Source: Paractinoplanes ferrugineus
GTDB lineage: Bacteria; Actinomycetota; Actinomycetes; Mycobacteriales; Micromonosporaceae
NCBI RefSeq assembly: GCF_016862195.1
Contig: NZ_BOMM01000016.1
Span: 248,001 to 312,000 of the forward strand
Direction of reading: 5' to 3'
DNA length: 64,000 nucleotides
Made by a program: the position numbers and the translations under genes. Below the pieces are notes generated by a model, which saw only the letters and a list, made by a program, of their open reading frames with translations, ran no database searches and had not been told where the DNA came from. Below are positions 52,039 through 60,709 of this stretch, one piece after another. Position 1 is the stretch's first letter, and every line of letters starts with the position of its first letter.

Positions 52039-53801
52039 GGGACTGGTGGCGGCTGCTCGCCCACATCACCCGGCTGACCCTGCGCGAGGGGCGGCGCTCG
52101 GCGGTCGTTCTCGCGGTGCTCGTCGTCGGGCAGGCCGGCGTGATCGCGGCCATGGGCCTGAGCCAGCGCGAACTCGTCGACGACAGCGCCGCCGGGGCGG
52201 CCGGGGGCGTGGTGGTCGCGGTCGTGGGCGGCGCCTTGGCGTACGCGATGAGCAGCGTGACCGGCCGGGTCCGCGGCAACCTGCTGATCTACCTCGTGGG
52301 CCGCGTCCGGGGGCGGCTGAGCGAGCAGATCCAGCGGCTGGTGTCGTCCATCCCGACCATCACGCACCTCGAGCACGCCCCCCACATCGACCGGTGGAAC
52401 CGCATCTTCAACAGCTCGCAGGCCCTGTCGGCGATGCCGTGGACGGCGCTCGACTCGGTGGTCGCGGTGCTCGGGCTCGTCGTGACGGTCGGGCTGCTCG
52501 CGTCGATCAGCCCGGTGCTGTGCCTGCTGGCCGCGCTCGGCGTGCCGCTGCTGCTGGCCAACCGGCGCGCCGACCGGCTGCTGCGCGACGCCCGCGACGC
52601 CGGCACCGAGCTGCAGCGGCACGAGGAACGCCTGCACGAGATGTGCGTCCAGCCCGAGATGGCCAAGGAGGTCATGCTCACCGACGGCGGCGCCGCCCTC
52701 AACCGGCGGGCCCTCGAGCTGTGGGAGACGGCGGCGGTCCGCGAGTCGGTGGCGCGGCTGCGGGGCGCGGCCTGGCAGACGGCGGCCTGGGTGGTGTACG
52801 CGTCCGGGTTCGCCCTCGCCATCATCGTGGTCGCGCGCCTGATCCGCGACGACCGCACCACCGTCGGCGCGGCGGTGCTCGTCGTGTCGCTGGCCACCCA
52901 GTTGCAGAGCCAGTTGCGTACGGTGCTCGACAGCCTGACCGTGGCCGCCGAGGCCGGGCAGGCCGTCTCGCACTACTGGTGGCTGCGGCGTTACCCGGCC
53001 GACACCGCCGGCGCCCCGCCGCCCCCGGTCCTGGCCGACGGGATCACCCTGCACGGCGTCGGTTTCCGCTATCCGGGCGCCGAGGCGAACACGCTGCACG
53101 ACGTCGACCTGCATCTGCCGGCCGGGCGGACGGTGGCGATCGTCGGCGCCAACGGGGCCGGCAAGTCCACCCTGATCAAACTGCTGACCGGCCTGCACGT
53201 GCCGTCCGCCGGCCACCTCACCGTCGACGGGGTGCCGCTCACCGAGTTGTCACCGGTGCAGTGGAACGCCCGGCTCGCCGGCGTGCACCAGGATTTCGCC
53301 CGGCTGCGGCTGCGCCTGCGCGAGACGGTCGGCGTCGGCAACGTTCGCCACATCCGCACCGGCCCATTGATCGCCGACTCGATCGCGCGGGCCGGCGCCC
53401 CGTCGTTCGACGGCCTGGAAAGCCGGCTGGGCGCCCCGTTCGGCGGCATCGAACCCTCACTGGGCCAGTGGCAGCGCCTCGCCCTCGCCCGTTCCCTGCT
53501 GCGCGAGACCACCGCCGCCCGCCCCCCGCTCTGCGTCGTGCTCGACGAGCCGACCGCCGCCCTCGACCCCCTCGCCGAACACGAACTGTTCCAACTGTTC
53601 GTCGACCAGGCCCGCACCGCCCGCCTCGCCGGCGCCGTCACCGTCCTCGTCTCCCACCGCTTCACCACCGTCCGGATGGCCGACCACATAGTCGTGCTCG
53701 ACCAGGGCCGCATCCTTGAACAGGGCACCCACGCCGACCTGATGACCGCCGCCGGCCCCTACGCCGAGCTCTACACCTTGCAGGAACGCGCCTACCGCTG
53801 A
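52035..53801 (+). CDS. ABC exporter half-transporter, subunit 2 with altered signature
   Basis: 588 residues, ATG 52035 overlapping subunit 1. Membrane domain ~20-310 with six helices, then the ATPase: Walker [16 protein letters not shown]-loop GVHQDFARLRLRLRE, Walker B VVLDEPTAALD and His in VSHRFTTV. The signature reads EPSLGQWQRLALARS in place of LSGGQ. One canonical and one altered signature would give one competent and one weak ATP site, as in asymmetric heterodimeric exporters. The Q-loop lacks Pro and begins Asp-Phe, as in subunit 1. Confidence 0.85.
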   Translation: MRDWWRLLAHITRLTLREGRRSAVVLAVLVVGQAGVIAAMGLSQRELVDDSAAGAAGGVVVAVVGGALAYAMSSVTGRVRGNLLIYLVGRVRGRLSEQIQRLVSSIPTITHLEHAPHIDRWNRIFNSSQALSAMPWTALDSVVAVLGLVVTVGLLASISPVLCLLAALGVPLLLANRRADRLLRDARDAGTELQRHEERLHEMCVQPEMAKEVMLTDGGAALNRRALELWETAAVRESVARLRGAAWQTAAWVVYASGFALAIIVVARLIRDDRTTVGAAVLVVSLATQLQSQLRTVLDSLTVAAEAGQAVSHYWWLRRYPADTAGAPPPPVLADGITLHGVGFRYPGAEANTLHDVDLHLPAGRTVAIVGANGAGKSTLIKLLTGLHVPSAGHLTVDGVPLTELSPVQWNARLAGVHQDFARLRLRLRETVGVGNVRHIRTGPLIADSIARAGAPSFDGLESRLGAPFGGIEPSLGQWQRLALARSLLRETTAARPPLCVVLDEPTAALDPLAEHELFQLFVDQARTARLAGAVTVLVSHRFTTVRMADHIVVLDQGRILEQGTHADLMTAAGPYAELYTLQERAYR

Positions 53802-53871
53802 CCACCACCCCGCCCGCCCCGGCCGCCCCGGCCGCGCGACCGCCGCAGTCCGGCGCCGGTCCGCGCTCGCG

Positions 53872-54963
53872 TCATTGCCGGCCGGCGCTGAGCGCGGGGG
53901 CCCGGGTGGCGGCGATGCCCCGGTTGAGGCTGCCCCGCAACAGCGGGGTCAGCGGCCGTTCGATGTAGCGGTGCACCAGCCACGCCAGGCCACCGACGAC
54001 GAGCATGGCGCCGGTGATCAGCACCCACGGCGGGGCGTGGGTGAGGTTGTGGGCGGTGCGGATCAGGGTGTAGCCGATCCGCTGGTGCAGCAGATAGAAA
54101 GGGTAGGTCAGGGCGCCGGCCACGGTCAGCCCCCGCCACTGGATCAGGTCGGCGCGGTGATGGGCGATCGCCAGCATGACCACGAAGCACAGCGTCACCA
54201 GCAGGTAGCCGGGCCAGGACGGCACCTCGAAGCCGGGGTGCACGTCGGCGAGCCGCCGGCCGAGCCGGCTCATCGACACCAGCCAGGCCATGCCGACGAC
54301 GCCGTACAGCAGCGGGGTCGGCCCGAACCGGTAGATCAGGTACATCGCCATGCCGGCGACGAAGTAGGACGCGTACTCGGGGACGGCGACGAGCTCGACG
54401 AACGGCAGTTTCCAGGCGGGCGCCAGCACCGCCACGGTCAGCCACACGGCACAGAACAGGACCACTCGGCGGTACGTCGTACCGGCCCACACCACGATCG
54501 CGAACAGCAGGTAGAACCGCAGTTCGACGAAGAGCGTCCAGTAGACCGTGTCGACCGAGGCCACCCCGAGCGGCTGCTGGAGCATCGTCAGGTTGACGGC
54601 GATGCCGGGCAGGTCGGGCAGTCCCTCGACCGGCACACCACCGCTGATCGGCAGGGCCACCAGCACGGTCACGGTGATCGCGATGCACACCCAGTAGGCC
54701 GGGTAGAGCCGACTGGCCCGCGACACGAAGTAGCCGCCGAGGGTGCGCCCCCACGCGCTCATGCAGATGACGAACCCGCTGATCAGGAAGAACAGCTCGA
54801 CGCCGAGGAAGCCGTAGATCGCCCAGTGCGACGCGGTCGGCAGGAAGTAGGCGGGCGGGCGCACTCCGTCGATCCGCCAGCCGACGCCGAGGTGGAAGAC
54901 GGCCACGGCCACGGCCGCGAGGAGCCGGAGCCCATCGAGGGCAGCCAATCGAGGAGTGGACAC
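53872..54963 (-). CDS. Acyltransferase 3 (OafA/YrhL-type) membrane protein
   Basis: 363 residues from GTG 54963, which lies 7 bp after TAGCGT (54976-54971), suggesting a leaderless message. About ten transmembrane helices. The conserved residues are present: RLLAAVAVAVFHLGVG (His of the active site), GVELFFLISGFVI, RASRLYPAYW and WTLFVELRFYLLF (Glu). Members O-acylate sugars of lipids, glycans or antibiotics using an intracellular acyl donor. The substrate is unknown; the convergent neighbour is the exporter gene 70 bp away. Confidence 0.85.
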   Translation of the reverse strand: MSTPRLAALDGLRLLAAVAVAVFHLGVGWRIDGVRPPAYFLPTASHWAIYGFLGVELFFLISGFVICMSAWGRTLGGYFVSRASRLYPAYWVCIAITVTVLVALPISGGVPVEGLPDLPGIAVNLTMLQQPLGVASVDTVYWTLFVELRFYLLFAIVVWAGTTYRRVVLFCAVWLTVAVLAPAWKLPFVELVAVPEYASYFVAGMAMYLIYRFGPTPLLYGVVGMAWLVSMSRLGRRLADVHPGFEVPSWPGYLLVTLCFVVMLAIAHHRADLIQWRGLTVAGALTYPFYLLHQRIGYTLIRTAHNLTHAPPWVLITGAMLVVGGLAWLVHRYIERPLTPLLRGSLNRGIAATRAPALSAGRQ

Positions 54964-55409
54964 CCACGGCACGCTAGGCGGCGCGAGCAACCCTTGCCGC
55001 CCTGGTGGGGATGCTGGCACAAATATCCGAGCGATTTTCACGCTCCGTGTCGGCGGTGCTGCTTTGCGTCTACGCGCCGGCGGACCTGTCGGCGTCCCAA
55101 GCCGGCGGCTCGCCCAGCCCGGTACCCCTCGCACCGTGGCCACCAGCGCCGCCACATCGGCGCGCGCCGGCCCCCGCCCTGTCCCGCGCCGGATGGATCG
55201 ACTCGACCGGCCGCCGGACCGAGACGCGCAAGAGCGCCGTCACCGCGTTGGCGCCGCGCGCGAACGCATCCTCGTCGACATCGTCGGTCCGGAGTCGGTC
55301 CGGCAACCCCGTACCCGGCCACCCGATCATGACACCCCCGGAGACCGGTCAGCCGAACGCGCGCGCGGCCCACGATCCGTCCGGACGGGCGGATCGTGGG
55401 CCGCGCGGA
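54964..55409. other. 446-bp intergenic region between acyltransferase and glycosidase genes
   Basis: No supported coding sequence. It contains the leaderless promoter of the acyltransferase gene at its left end and an 18-bp-stem terminator at its right end (55362-55407). The middle 300 bp show no clear structure. Confidence 0.6.
55362..55407 (-). terminator. Very strong hairpin terminator of the glycosidase gene
   Basis: cgcgcggcccacgatccg at 55362-55379 and its exact complement at 55390-55407, an 18-bp perfect stem with a 10-nt loop, 2 bp beyond the stop codon (55410) of the minus-strand gene. Confidence 0.85.
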
Positions 55410-58400
55410 TCAGCGGGTCCAGACCTGCTTGCCCGCCGCGTCGTACAGGCGCAGGGAACCGTCGGTCCCGAGGACCAGCCACCCGGCGCTCTTGCCGTTG
55501 GTGCCGGTCGCCCAGGTCGGGTTGCCGGAGCTGTCGAGCAGCACGAGGTTGCCGTCGGTCTGCAGCTTGAGTTGCGCCCCGGCCCGGCCGGGACCCCACA
55601 CGCGCGTCCCGTTACGGGTCAGGACAAGCTCGGTGGCGGTCACCGTGAGCCGGTAGTCACCCGCCTTCAGATACCCCTTCGACTCGAGAGCGCTGTTCGG
55701 GCCGAGCCGGTCGGCGCCGCACACCGCCCACACATCGGTGAGATTCGGCAGCTTGTCCAGGACGTCGCTGCTGAGCGAGACCGGGTTGCCGGCGCCGGCG
55801 GACTGCAGGCACTGGAAGGTGGCCAGGTCCGGCACCCAGCGGCGGTTACCGTCGTTGCCGACCAGCCAGGAGGTCTTCTGCGCGGCGGTGTCCCCGTCGT
55901 ACTGCACGATCATGCGCTTGTAGTCACGGGCGCCGGTGTCACTGACCCACACCTTCTTGTTCGCCTTGTCGCTCAGGATGAACGTTCCGTCGTCACGGAT
56001 CGACAACCACGCCGCCCCGGAGCCCATCGTGCCGCTGGCCCACACCGCCCGGCTCCCCGCGTACAGCACGAGGTTTCCGTCCTCCTGCAGGATCAACCGG
56101 TCACCGGTCCCGCTCGGCGCCCACCGGGTCCGCCCGAGCGAGTCGACCGCCCGCAGGCCACTCGCGGTCAAGGTCAGACGCGCGTTACCACCGGACTTGA
56201 TGTAGGTGCCCACCTCCAGCTCACTGGTGGCGCCCATCGTGTACGCACCGCAGACCGCCCACACATTTTCCAAGTTGATGTACTTGTCCAGCGCGCCGCC
56301 GGGCAGATCGTCCGGGCCCGCCATCCCGGCGTCGTACTTGAGGCAGTTGAACGTCGACCCGTCGCTGATCCACCGCCGGTAGCCGTCGGCCCCGACGAGC
56401 CAGGCGGTCTTCTGCGCGGCGTTCTCCCCGTTGAACTGCAGGATGTGCCGGCGCAGGTCCCGCTCGTCCGAGCCGGCCGACCCGCCGTTCGCCAGCTGCG
56501 TGTCGGAGACCAGGACCACCACCGTGGTGGTGTTGCCGTTACGGAAGGCGACGCTCGACACACCGTCGTCGTACCGGGAGCTACCCGAGTCGATCCGCTG
56601 TGAACCGGGCTTCACGAACGCGGAGAACTGCGCGTAGTAGTAGAAGTCCTGGCTCGGCTCGAGCTGCCCCGAGGAGTTCAGGGTCAGCATGCCCCGGCAG
56701 GTCCGGCACGCATCGCCGGTGTTCAGGTGGGGGCCGCCGTTCTGGTCCTGGGCGAGGCTCCAGTAGATCGAGCCCTTCGAGTTGTACCGCAGCGGCCCCA
56801 TCAGCATGTTGGCGACCTCCCACCCGAGGTTCTGCGCCACGTTCCTCGACTGGTCGACGAATCCGGAGCACTCGGTCATGTAGGTCGCTACCGCCATGGT
56901 CTGGTTGCCGTAGTGCGTACCGTCGTAGCAGTGGTAGCCGACCGCGTCGAAGCGCCCGCTGGCGGTCAGCGCGTCCACGTAGTGCTTGTCGTTCCAGTTG
57001 TGGTCCCAGCCCAGCACCTTGACGTCGCCGGGCAGTTTGGCCTTGAGCTGACCGGCCAGCGCCACCGAGTCACCGGCCGACAACAGCGTGGTCGGCATGG
57101 CGGTCTTGCAGTTCTGCGGCTCGTTCTGCAACGACACCATCCACGGCTTGATGCCCTTCGCGCTGTACGCGTCGACGTACTTGCGGAAGTAGTCCCCGTA
57201 CGCGCCCGCCTGCCGTACGTCGAGTTCGTCGGCCTCGATCCCGCAGCCCTTCGCCTTGAGCGCACCGCCGCGCTTGGCCCAGCCCGGGGCGCTCCACGGC
57301 GTACCGATCAGTTTGAAGTTGCCGCCGGCGATCGACTTGGCCTGTTGCAACGCGGCGATCTGCCGTTTGTCGCTGGCCGTGGCGTCGGCCGAGAAACTGC
57401 CCTTGACGTCCTCGTACGTGTGCAAGTCGTGGCCGTCGGCCATCAGGTCGCTCGACCCCATCGGCGAGCGCACCATCGTCAGCCCCGCCTGTCCCGTGCC
57501 GGTGCCGAACAACGTGGTCATCGCCTGGTTGCCGTTGGACGCTCCGAGCAGCAGCGACGCCGCGGAGTCGGTCATCGCGCCGCCGAAACCGTCGATCGTC
57601 TGGTAGGTGGCGCCCGGGTTCACCGTGACCGTGGTGGCCGGGTTGCCCCAGGTCGCGACCGGCACCGGCGTCATCGAGTACTCCAGCGCGGTGCCGGCGG
57701 CGTCGGCGGCGGTCAGCCACTCCCGCGGCTGCTCGCCGTCGGTCCAGGTGTAGGTGGCCACCGAGTTGTTCGGCTGGGTGGTGGTGAACTCCCGGCTGTT
57801 CTCCCGGATCGTGAAGGTCCTGGCGTCCGGCCGGTACGGGTTCGTCGGGGTGGTGGGCGTGGGTTCCGGCGCCGTCACCCCGAAGTAGAGGTTCTCCGTG
57901 TAGTCGACGTCCGGGGTGGCGGGTTTGCCGGGCCAGTCGAAGTACTGGTGGACGAGCTCGCCCGGGTTCGAGGCCAGGTATCCCTTGCCGGCGGTGTCGT
58001 CGGCGTCGTCCCACGCCCACGGTGCGCTGGCCGAGTCGACGCCGCAGCCTCCGGCCTTGCCCACACCGCAGGCGACACCGTGGGGGTTGCCGGTGTCGTC
58101 ACCGGCGAAGTTGTCGGGTTTGGCGAACAACTGGGTGTTGAAGCGGTTGTCCCACATGCCGCTGTGGACGAAGACGTCGATCAGGTCGTACTGGACGTCA
58201 CGGTCGTTGGCGCTGTCCGGCACCTCGGCGGCGGTGCCGGGGTAATACATGATGCCGTCGCCGTTGCGGAGCTGGTCACCGAGGTCCGGCGACGGCTTGC
58301 GGGTGGCCCCCATGGCCCACACGGCATGCGTGCTGGCCTGCGCGGCCGTCCACGGGCGCAGGTGGTTGTCGCCGTGCGTGCTGTTCATCATGCCGATCGC

Positions 58401-58973
58401 GCCGTCGACGTCCTCCTCGCCGCTGGTGAAGTCGCTGCCCGCGGGAATCCACGAGTAGAAGCTGCTGTGCGACACGGTGATGACGGCCTTGAGCACGCCG
58501 TGCTCGGAGCCGTCGTTCTTGACGATCACCAGGGCGCCCTCGGAGTCGTTCTCGTGCTCGCTCGCGTCCTCCAGGTAGTCGTCCAGGGCGCCGTCGGCCC
58601 AGTCCCGCGGGTGGAAGAACGTGTAGAGCAGGTAGGAGAAGCTCGGCGTCTGGACCACCGAGTAGTAGACGTGGGCGGCCAGCGGCTTCTCGCCGGTGTT
58701 CTCCCAGTTGTCACGGGCGTTGACGTCGCCGTCGAAGTCGTACGAGGTGATGTAGTCGGACTTGCCGTCCAGCGAGGTCGTGCCGGTGGTGTCGACGTCC
58801 TGGAAGTGCACGGGCGCCCACCATGCGGCGAGCGCCGCGCGCTGGGCCTTGGTGGAGGCGACGGCCGGGGTGGCCCGCATGGCGACGACGGCCACGAACG
58901 TGGCCAGCAGCGCGAGCGCGAACGCCGCGGCGCGGATCTTGGAGTCACGAAGCAGAAGGGCCGGCGTGGTCAC
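55410..58973 (-). CDS. Secreted multidomain glycosidase: Vps62-like, GH30, two lectin modules
   Basis: 1187 residues from GTG 58973. A signal peptide (~10-40) precedes a ~310-residue Vps62/DUF946-like domain (WAPVHFQDVDTTGTTSLDGK, then VVIVKNDGSEHG-type strands and HENDSEGALVIVKND). A Thr/Pro linker leads to a GH30 domain (~455-830): TYQTIDGFGGAMTDSAASLL, acid/base Glu618 in VSLQNEPQN and nucleophile Glu701 in MTECSG, as in glucosylceramidase/beta-1,6-glucanase enzymes. Two C-terminal repeats of ~150 residues follow, each with a WLVG-DG-RRW module and a bulb-type lectin module with DGNLVLY or DGNLVLL. It is probably released to attack a branched glucan or glycolipid of another organism. Confidence 0.85.
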   Translation of the reverse strand: MTTPALLLRDSKIRAAAFALALLATFVAVVAMRATPAVASTKAQRAALAAWWAPVHFQDVDTTGTTSLDGKSDYITSYDFDGDVNARDNWENTGEKPLAAHVYYSVVQTPSFSYLLYTFFHPRDWADGALDDYLEDASEHENDSEGALVIVKNDGSEHGVLKAVITVSHSSFYSWIPAGSDFTSGEEDVDGAIGMMNSTHGDNHLRPWTAAQASTHAVWAMGATRKPSPDLGDQLRNGDGIMYYPGTAAEVPDSANDRDVQYDLIDVFVHSGMWDNRFNTQLFAKPDNFAGDDTGNPHGVACGVGKAGGCGVDSASAPWAWDDADDTAGKGYLASNPGELVHQYFDWPGKPATPDVDYTENLYFGVTAPEPTPTTPTNPYRPDARTFTIRENSREFTTTQPNNSVATYTWTDGEQPREWLTAADAAGTALEYSMTPVPVATWGNPATTVTVNPGATYQTIDGFGGAMTDSAASLLLGASNGNQAMTTLFGTGTGQAGLTMVRSPMGSSDLMADGHDLHTYEDVKGSFSADATASDKRQIAALQQAKSIAGGNFKLIGTPWSAPGWAKRGGALKAKGCGIEADELDVRQAGAYGDYFRKYVDAYSAKGIKPWMVSLQNEPQNCKTAMPTTLLSAGDSVALAGQLKAKLPGDVKVLGWDHNWNDKHYVDALTASGRFDAVGYHCYDGTHYGNQTMAVATYMTECSGFVDQSRNVAQNLGWEVANMLMGPLRYNSKGSIYWSLAQDQNGGPHLNTGDACRTCRGMLTLNSSGQLEPSQDFYYYAQFSAFVKPGSQRIDSGSSRYDDGVSSVAFRNGNTTTVVVLVSDTQLANGGSAGSDERDLRRHILQFNGENAAQKTAWLVGADGYRRWISDGSTFNCLKYDAGMAGPDDLPGGALDKYINLENVWAVCGAYTMGATSELEVGTYIKSGGNARLTLTASGLRAVDSLGRTRWAPSGTGDRLILQEDGNLVLYAGSRAVWASGTMGSGAAWLSIRDDGTFILSDKANKKVWVSDTGARDYKRMIVQYDGDTAAQKTSWLVGNDGNRRWVPDLATFQCLQSAGAGNPVSLSSDVLDKLPNLTDVWAVCGADRLGPNSALESKGYLKAGDYRLTVTATELVLTRNGTRVWGPGRAGAQLKLQTDGNLVLLDSSGNPTWATGTNGKSAGWLVLGTDGSLRLYDAAGKQVWTR

Positions 58974-59278
58974 GGACCCACCGCGAACGACGCGGGCCGG
59001 TGACCGATGACGGATGGGACGCAAGGAGTGGCTCCCGTCGCGAAGGGTGCGAAGGCGGTCCGGGACCGCGGTCCCAGGCTGCCGCACCACGAGGGCGTTG
59101 CCCTCCGTCCACGGGCCGGTACCGGATCGGCGCCGGTCGGAGACCCCGGTTCAGCACCTCCCCCGAAGGGTGGACCCGGCCCGGATCAGGCCGGGGCGGT
59201 TCACCGGTTGCGGCGGAACGAGCGAAATCCAGCACGGCGAGATAGGCAAGACCTACGGTGAGTAGTCATGATCAGCGC
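58974..59278. other. 305-bp divergent region between glycosidase and TrpB2 genes
   Basis: No gene supported. It contains the 14-bp palindrome gggaccgcggtccc at 59062-59075 and a 7-bp-stem hairpin (cccggcc / ggccggg) near 59180. No riboswitch class is recognisable. Confidence 0.5.
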
Positions 59279-60643
59279 ATGACGTCAGACACCAAGATTC
59301 TTCTGTCCGAATCGGAGCTGCCCCGCAACTGGTACAACCTCGTGCCGGACCTTCCTTCGCCACCCCCGCCCGTGCTGCACCCGGGCACGCTGCAGCCGGT
59401 CGGGCCGGACGACCTCGCCCCGCTGTTCCCGATGGCGCTCATCGAGCAGGAGGTGACGGCCGAGCGGTACGTCCCGATCCCGGCGGAGGTGCTCGAGGTC
59501 TACCGGCTCTGGCGGCCCTCCCCGCTCTTCCGGGCGCACCGGCTGGAGAAGGCGCTCGGCACCCCGGCGAAGATCTACTACAAGTACGAGGGGGTGTCGC
59601 CGGCCGGGTCGCACAAGCCGAACACCGCGGTTCCGCAGGCGTTCTACAACGCGCAGGCCGGCATCCGGCGGCTGACGACGGAGACCGGCGCGGGTCAGTG
59701 GGGCACGGCGTTGGCTTTCGCCGGCGCCCAGTACGGGCTGGACGTCGAGATCTGGCAGGTCCGGGCATCGTACGAGCAGAAGCCGTACCGGAAGATGATG
59801 ATCGAGACCTTCGGCGGCACGATCCATCCGTCGCCGTCGGAGCTGACCGCCGCCGGCCGCAAGATCCTCGCCGAGCATCCGGACTCGCCGGGCTCGCTCG
59901 GCATCGCGATCAGCGAGGCCGTCGAGGTGGCCGCGCAGAACCCGGACACCAACTACGCGCTGGGCAGCGTGCTCAACCATGTTCTGCTGCACCAGACGAT
60001 CATCGGTGAGGAGGCGCTGCTGCAGCTGGCCAAGGTGGGCGCGACGCCGGACGTCATCGTCGGGTGCACCGGCGGCGGCTCCAATTTCGGCGGGCTGGCC
60101 TTCCCGTTCCTGCGGGAGAAGCTGGCCGGCCGGATGGACCCGGTGATCCGCGCCGTCGAGCCGGCCTCCTGCCCGTCGCTGACCAGGGGGGTCTACGCGT
60201 ACGACTTCGGGGACACCGCCGGGATGACGCCGCTGATGAAGATGCACACGCTGGGCCACGACTTCATCCCCGACCCGATCCACGCCGGTGGGCTGCGCTA
60301 TCACGGCATGTCGCCGCTGATCTCGCACGTCTACGAGCTCGGGCTGATGGAGGCGGTCGCGAAGACGCAGAAGGAGTGCTTCGAGGCGGGCGTGACGTTC
60401 GCCCGTACCGAAGGCATCATCCCGGCGCCGGAGCCGACGCACGCCCTCGCCGCCTGCATCGAGGAGGCGTTGCGCTGCAAGGAGTCCGGCGAGGAGAAGG
60501 TCATCCTGACCGCCCTGTGCGGCCACGGCCACCTGGACCTGCCCGCCTACGGCCGGTTCCTGGCCGGCGAGATGGACGACCACGCCCTCTCGCAGGACGC
60601 GGTCGCCGCCGCCGTCGCCAACCTGCCGGCCGTCCCGGCCTGA
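59279..60643 (+). CDS. trpB: TrpB2-type tryptophan synthase beta chain-like enzyme
   Basis: 454 residues, longer than TrpB1 (~400) because of the N-terminal extension typical of TrpB2. The PLP lysine is Lys113 in AGSHKPNTA, the catalytic glutamate Glu135 in [11 protein letters not shown], and [11 protein letters not shown] binds the cofactor phosphate. TrpB2 enzymes condense indole with serine (or phosphoserine) and often act as indole-salvage enzymes without TrpA. No trpA or other trp genes are adjacent, which supports salvage. ATG 59279 is preferred over GTG 59258. Confidence 0.85.
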   Translation: MTSDTKILLSESELPRNWYNLVPDLPSPPPPVLHPGTLQPVGPDDLAPLFPMALIEQEVTAERYVPIPAEVLEVYRLWRPSPLFRAHRLEKALGTPAKIYYKYEGVSPAGSHKPNTAVPQAFYNAQAGIRRLTTETGAGQWGTALAFAGAQYGLDVEIWQVRASYEQKPYRKMMIETFGGTIHPSPSELTAAGRKILAEHPDSPGSLGIAISEAVEVAAQNPDTNYALGSVLNHVLLHQTIIGEEALLQLAKVGATPDVIVGCTGGGSNFGGLAFPFLREKLAGRMDPVIRAVEPASCPSLTRGVYAYDFGDTAGMTPLMKMHTLGHDFIPDPIHAGGLRYHGMSPLISHVYELGLMEAVAKTQKECFEAGVTFARTEGIIPAPEPTHALAACIEEALRCKESGEEKVILTALCGHGHLDLPAYGRFLAGEMDDHALSQDAVAAAVANLPAVPA

Positions 60644-60695
60644 GCGACCCGGGCTGAACGACCCGGCCTGAACGACCCGGGCTGAGCGACCCGAG
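60640..60695. repeat. 14-bp tandem repeat, four copies, at the trpB end
   Basis: Unit ctgaacgacccggg with small changes at 60640-60653, 60654-60667, 60668-60681 and 60682-60695. The first copy contains the trpB stop codon; the array ends 15 bp before the convergent ligase stop. Confidence 0.85.
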
Positions 60696-60709
60696 CCCGG
60701 CCGCCCGCG

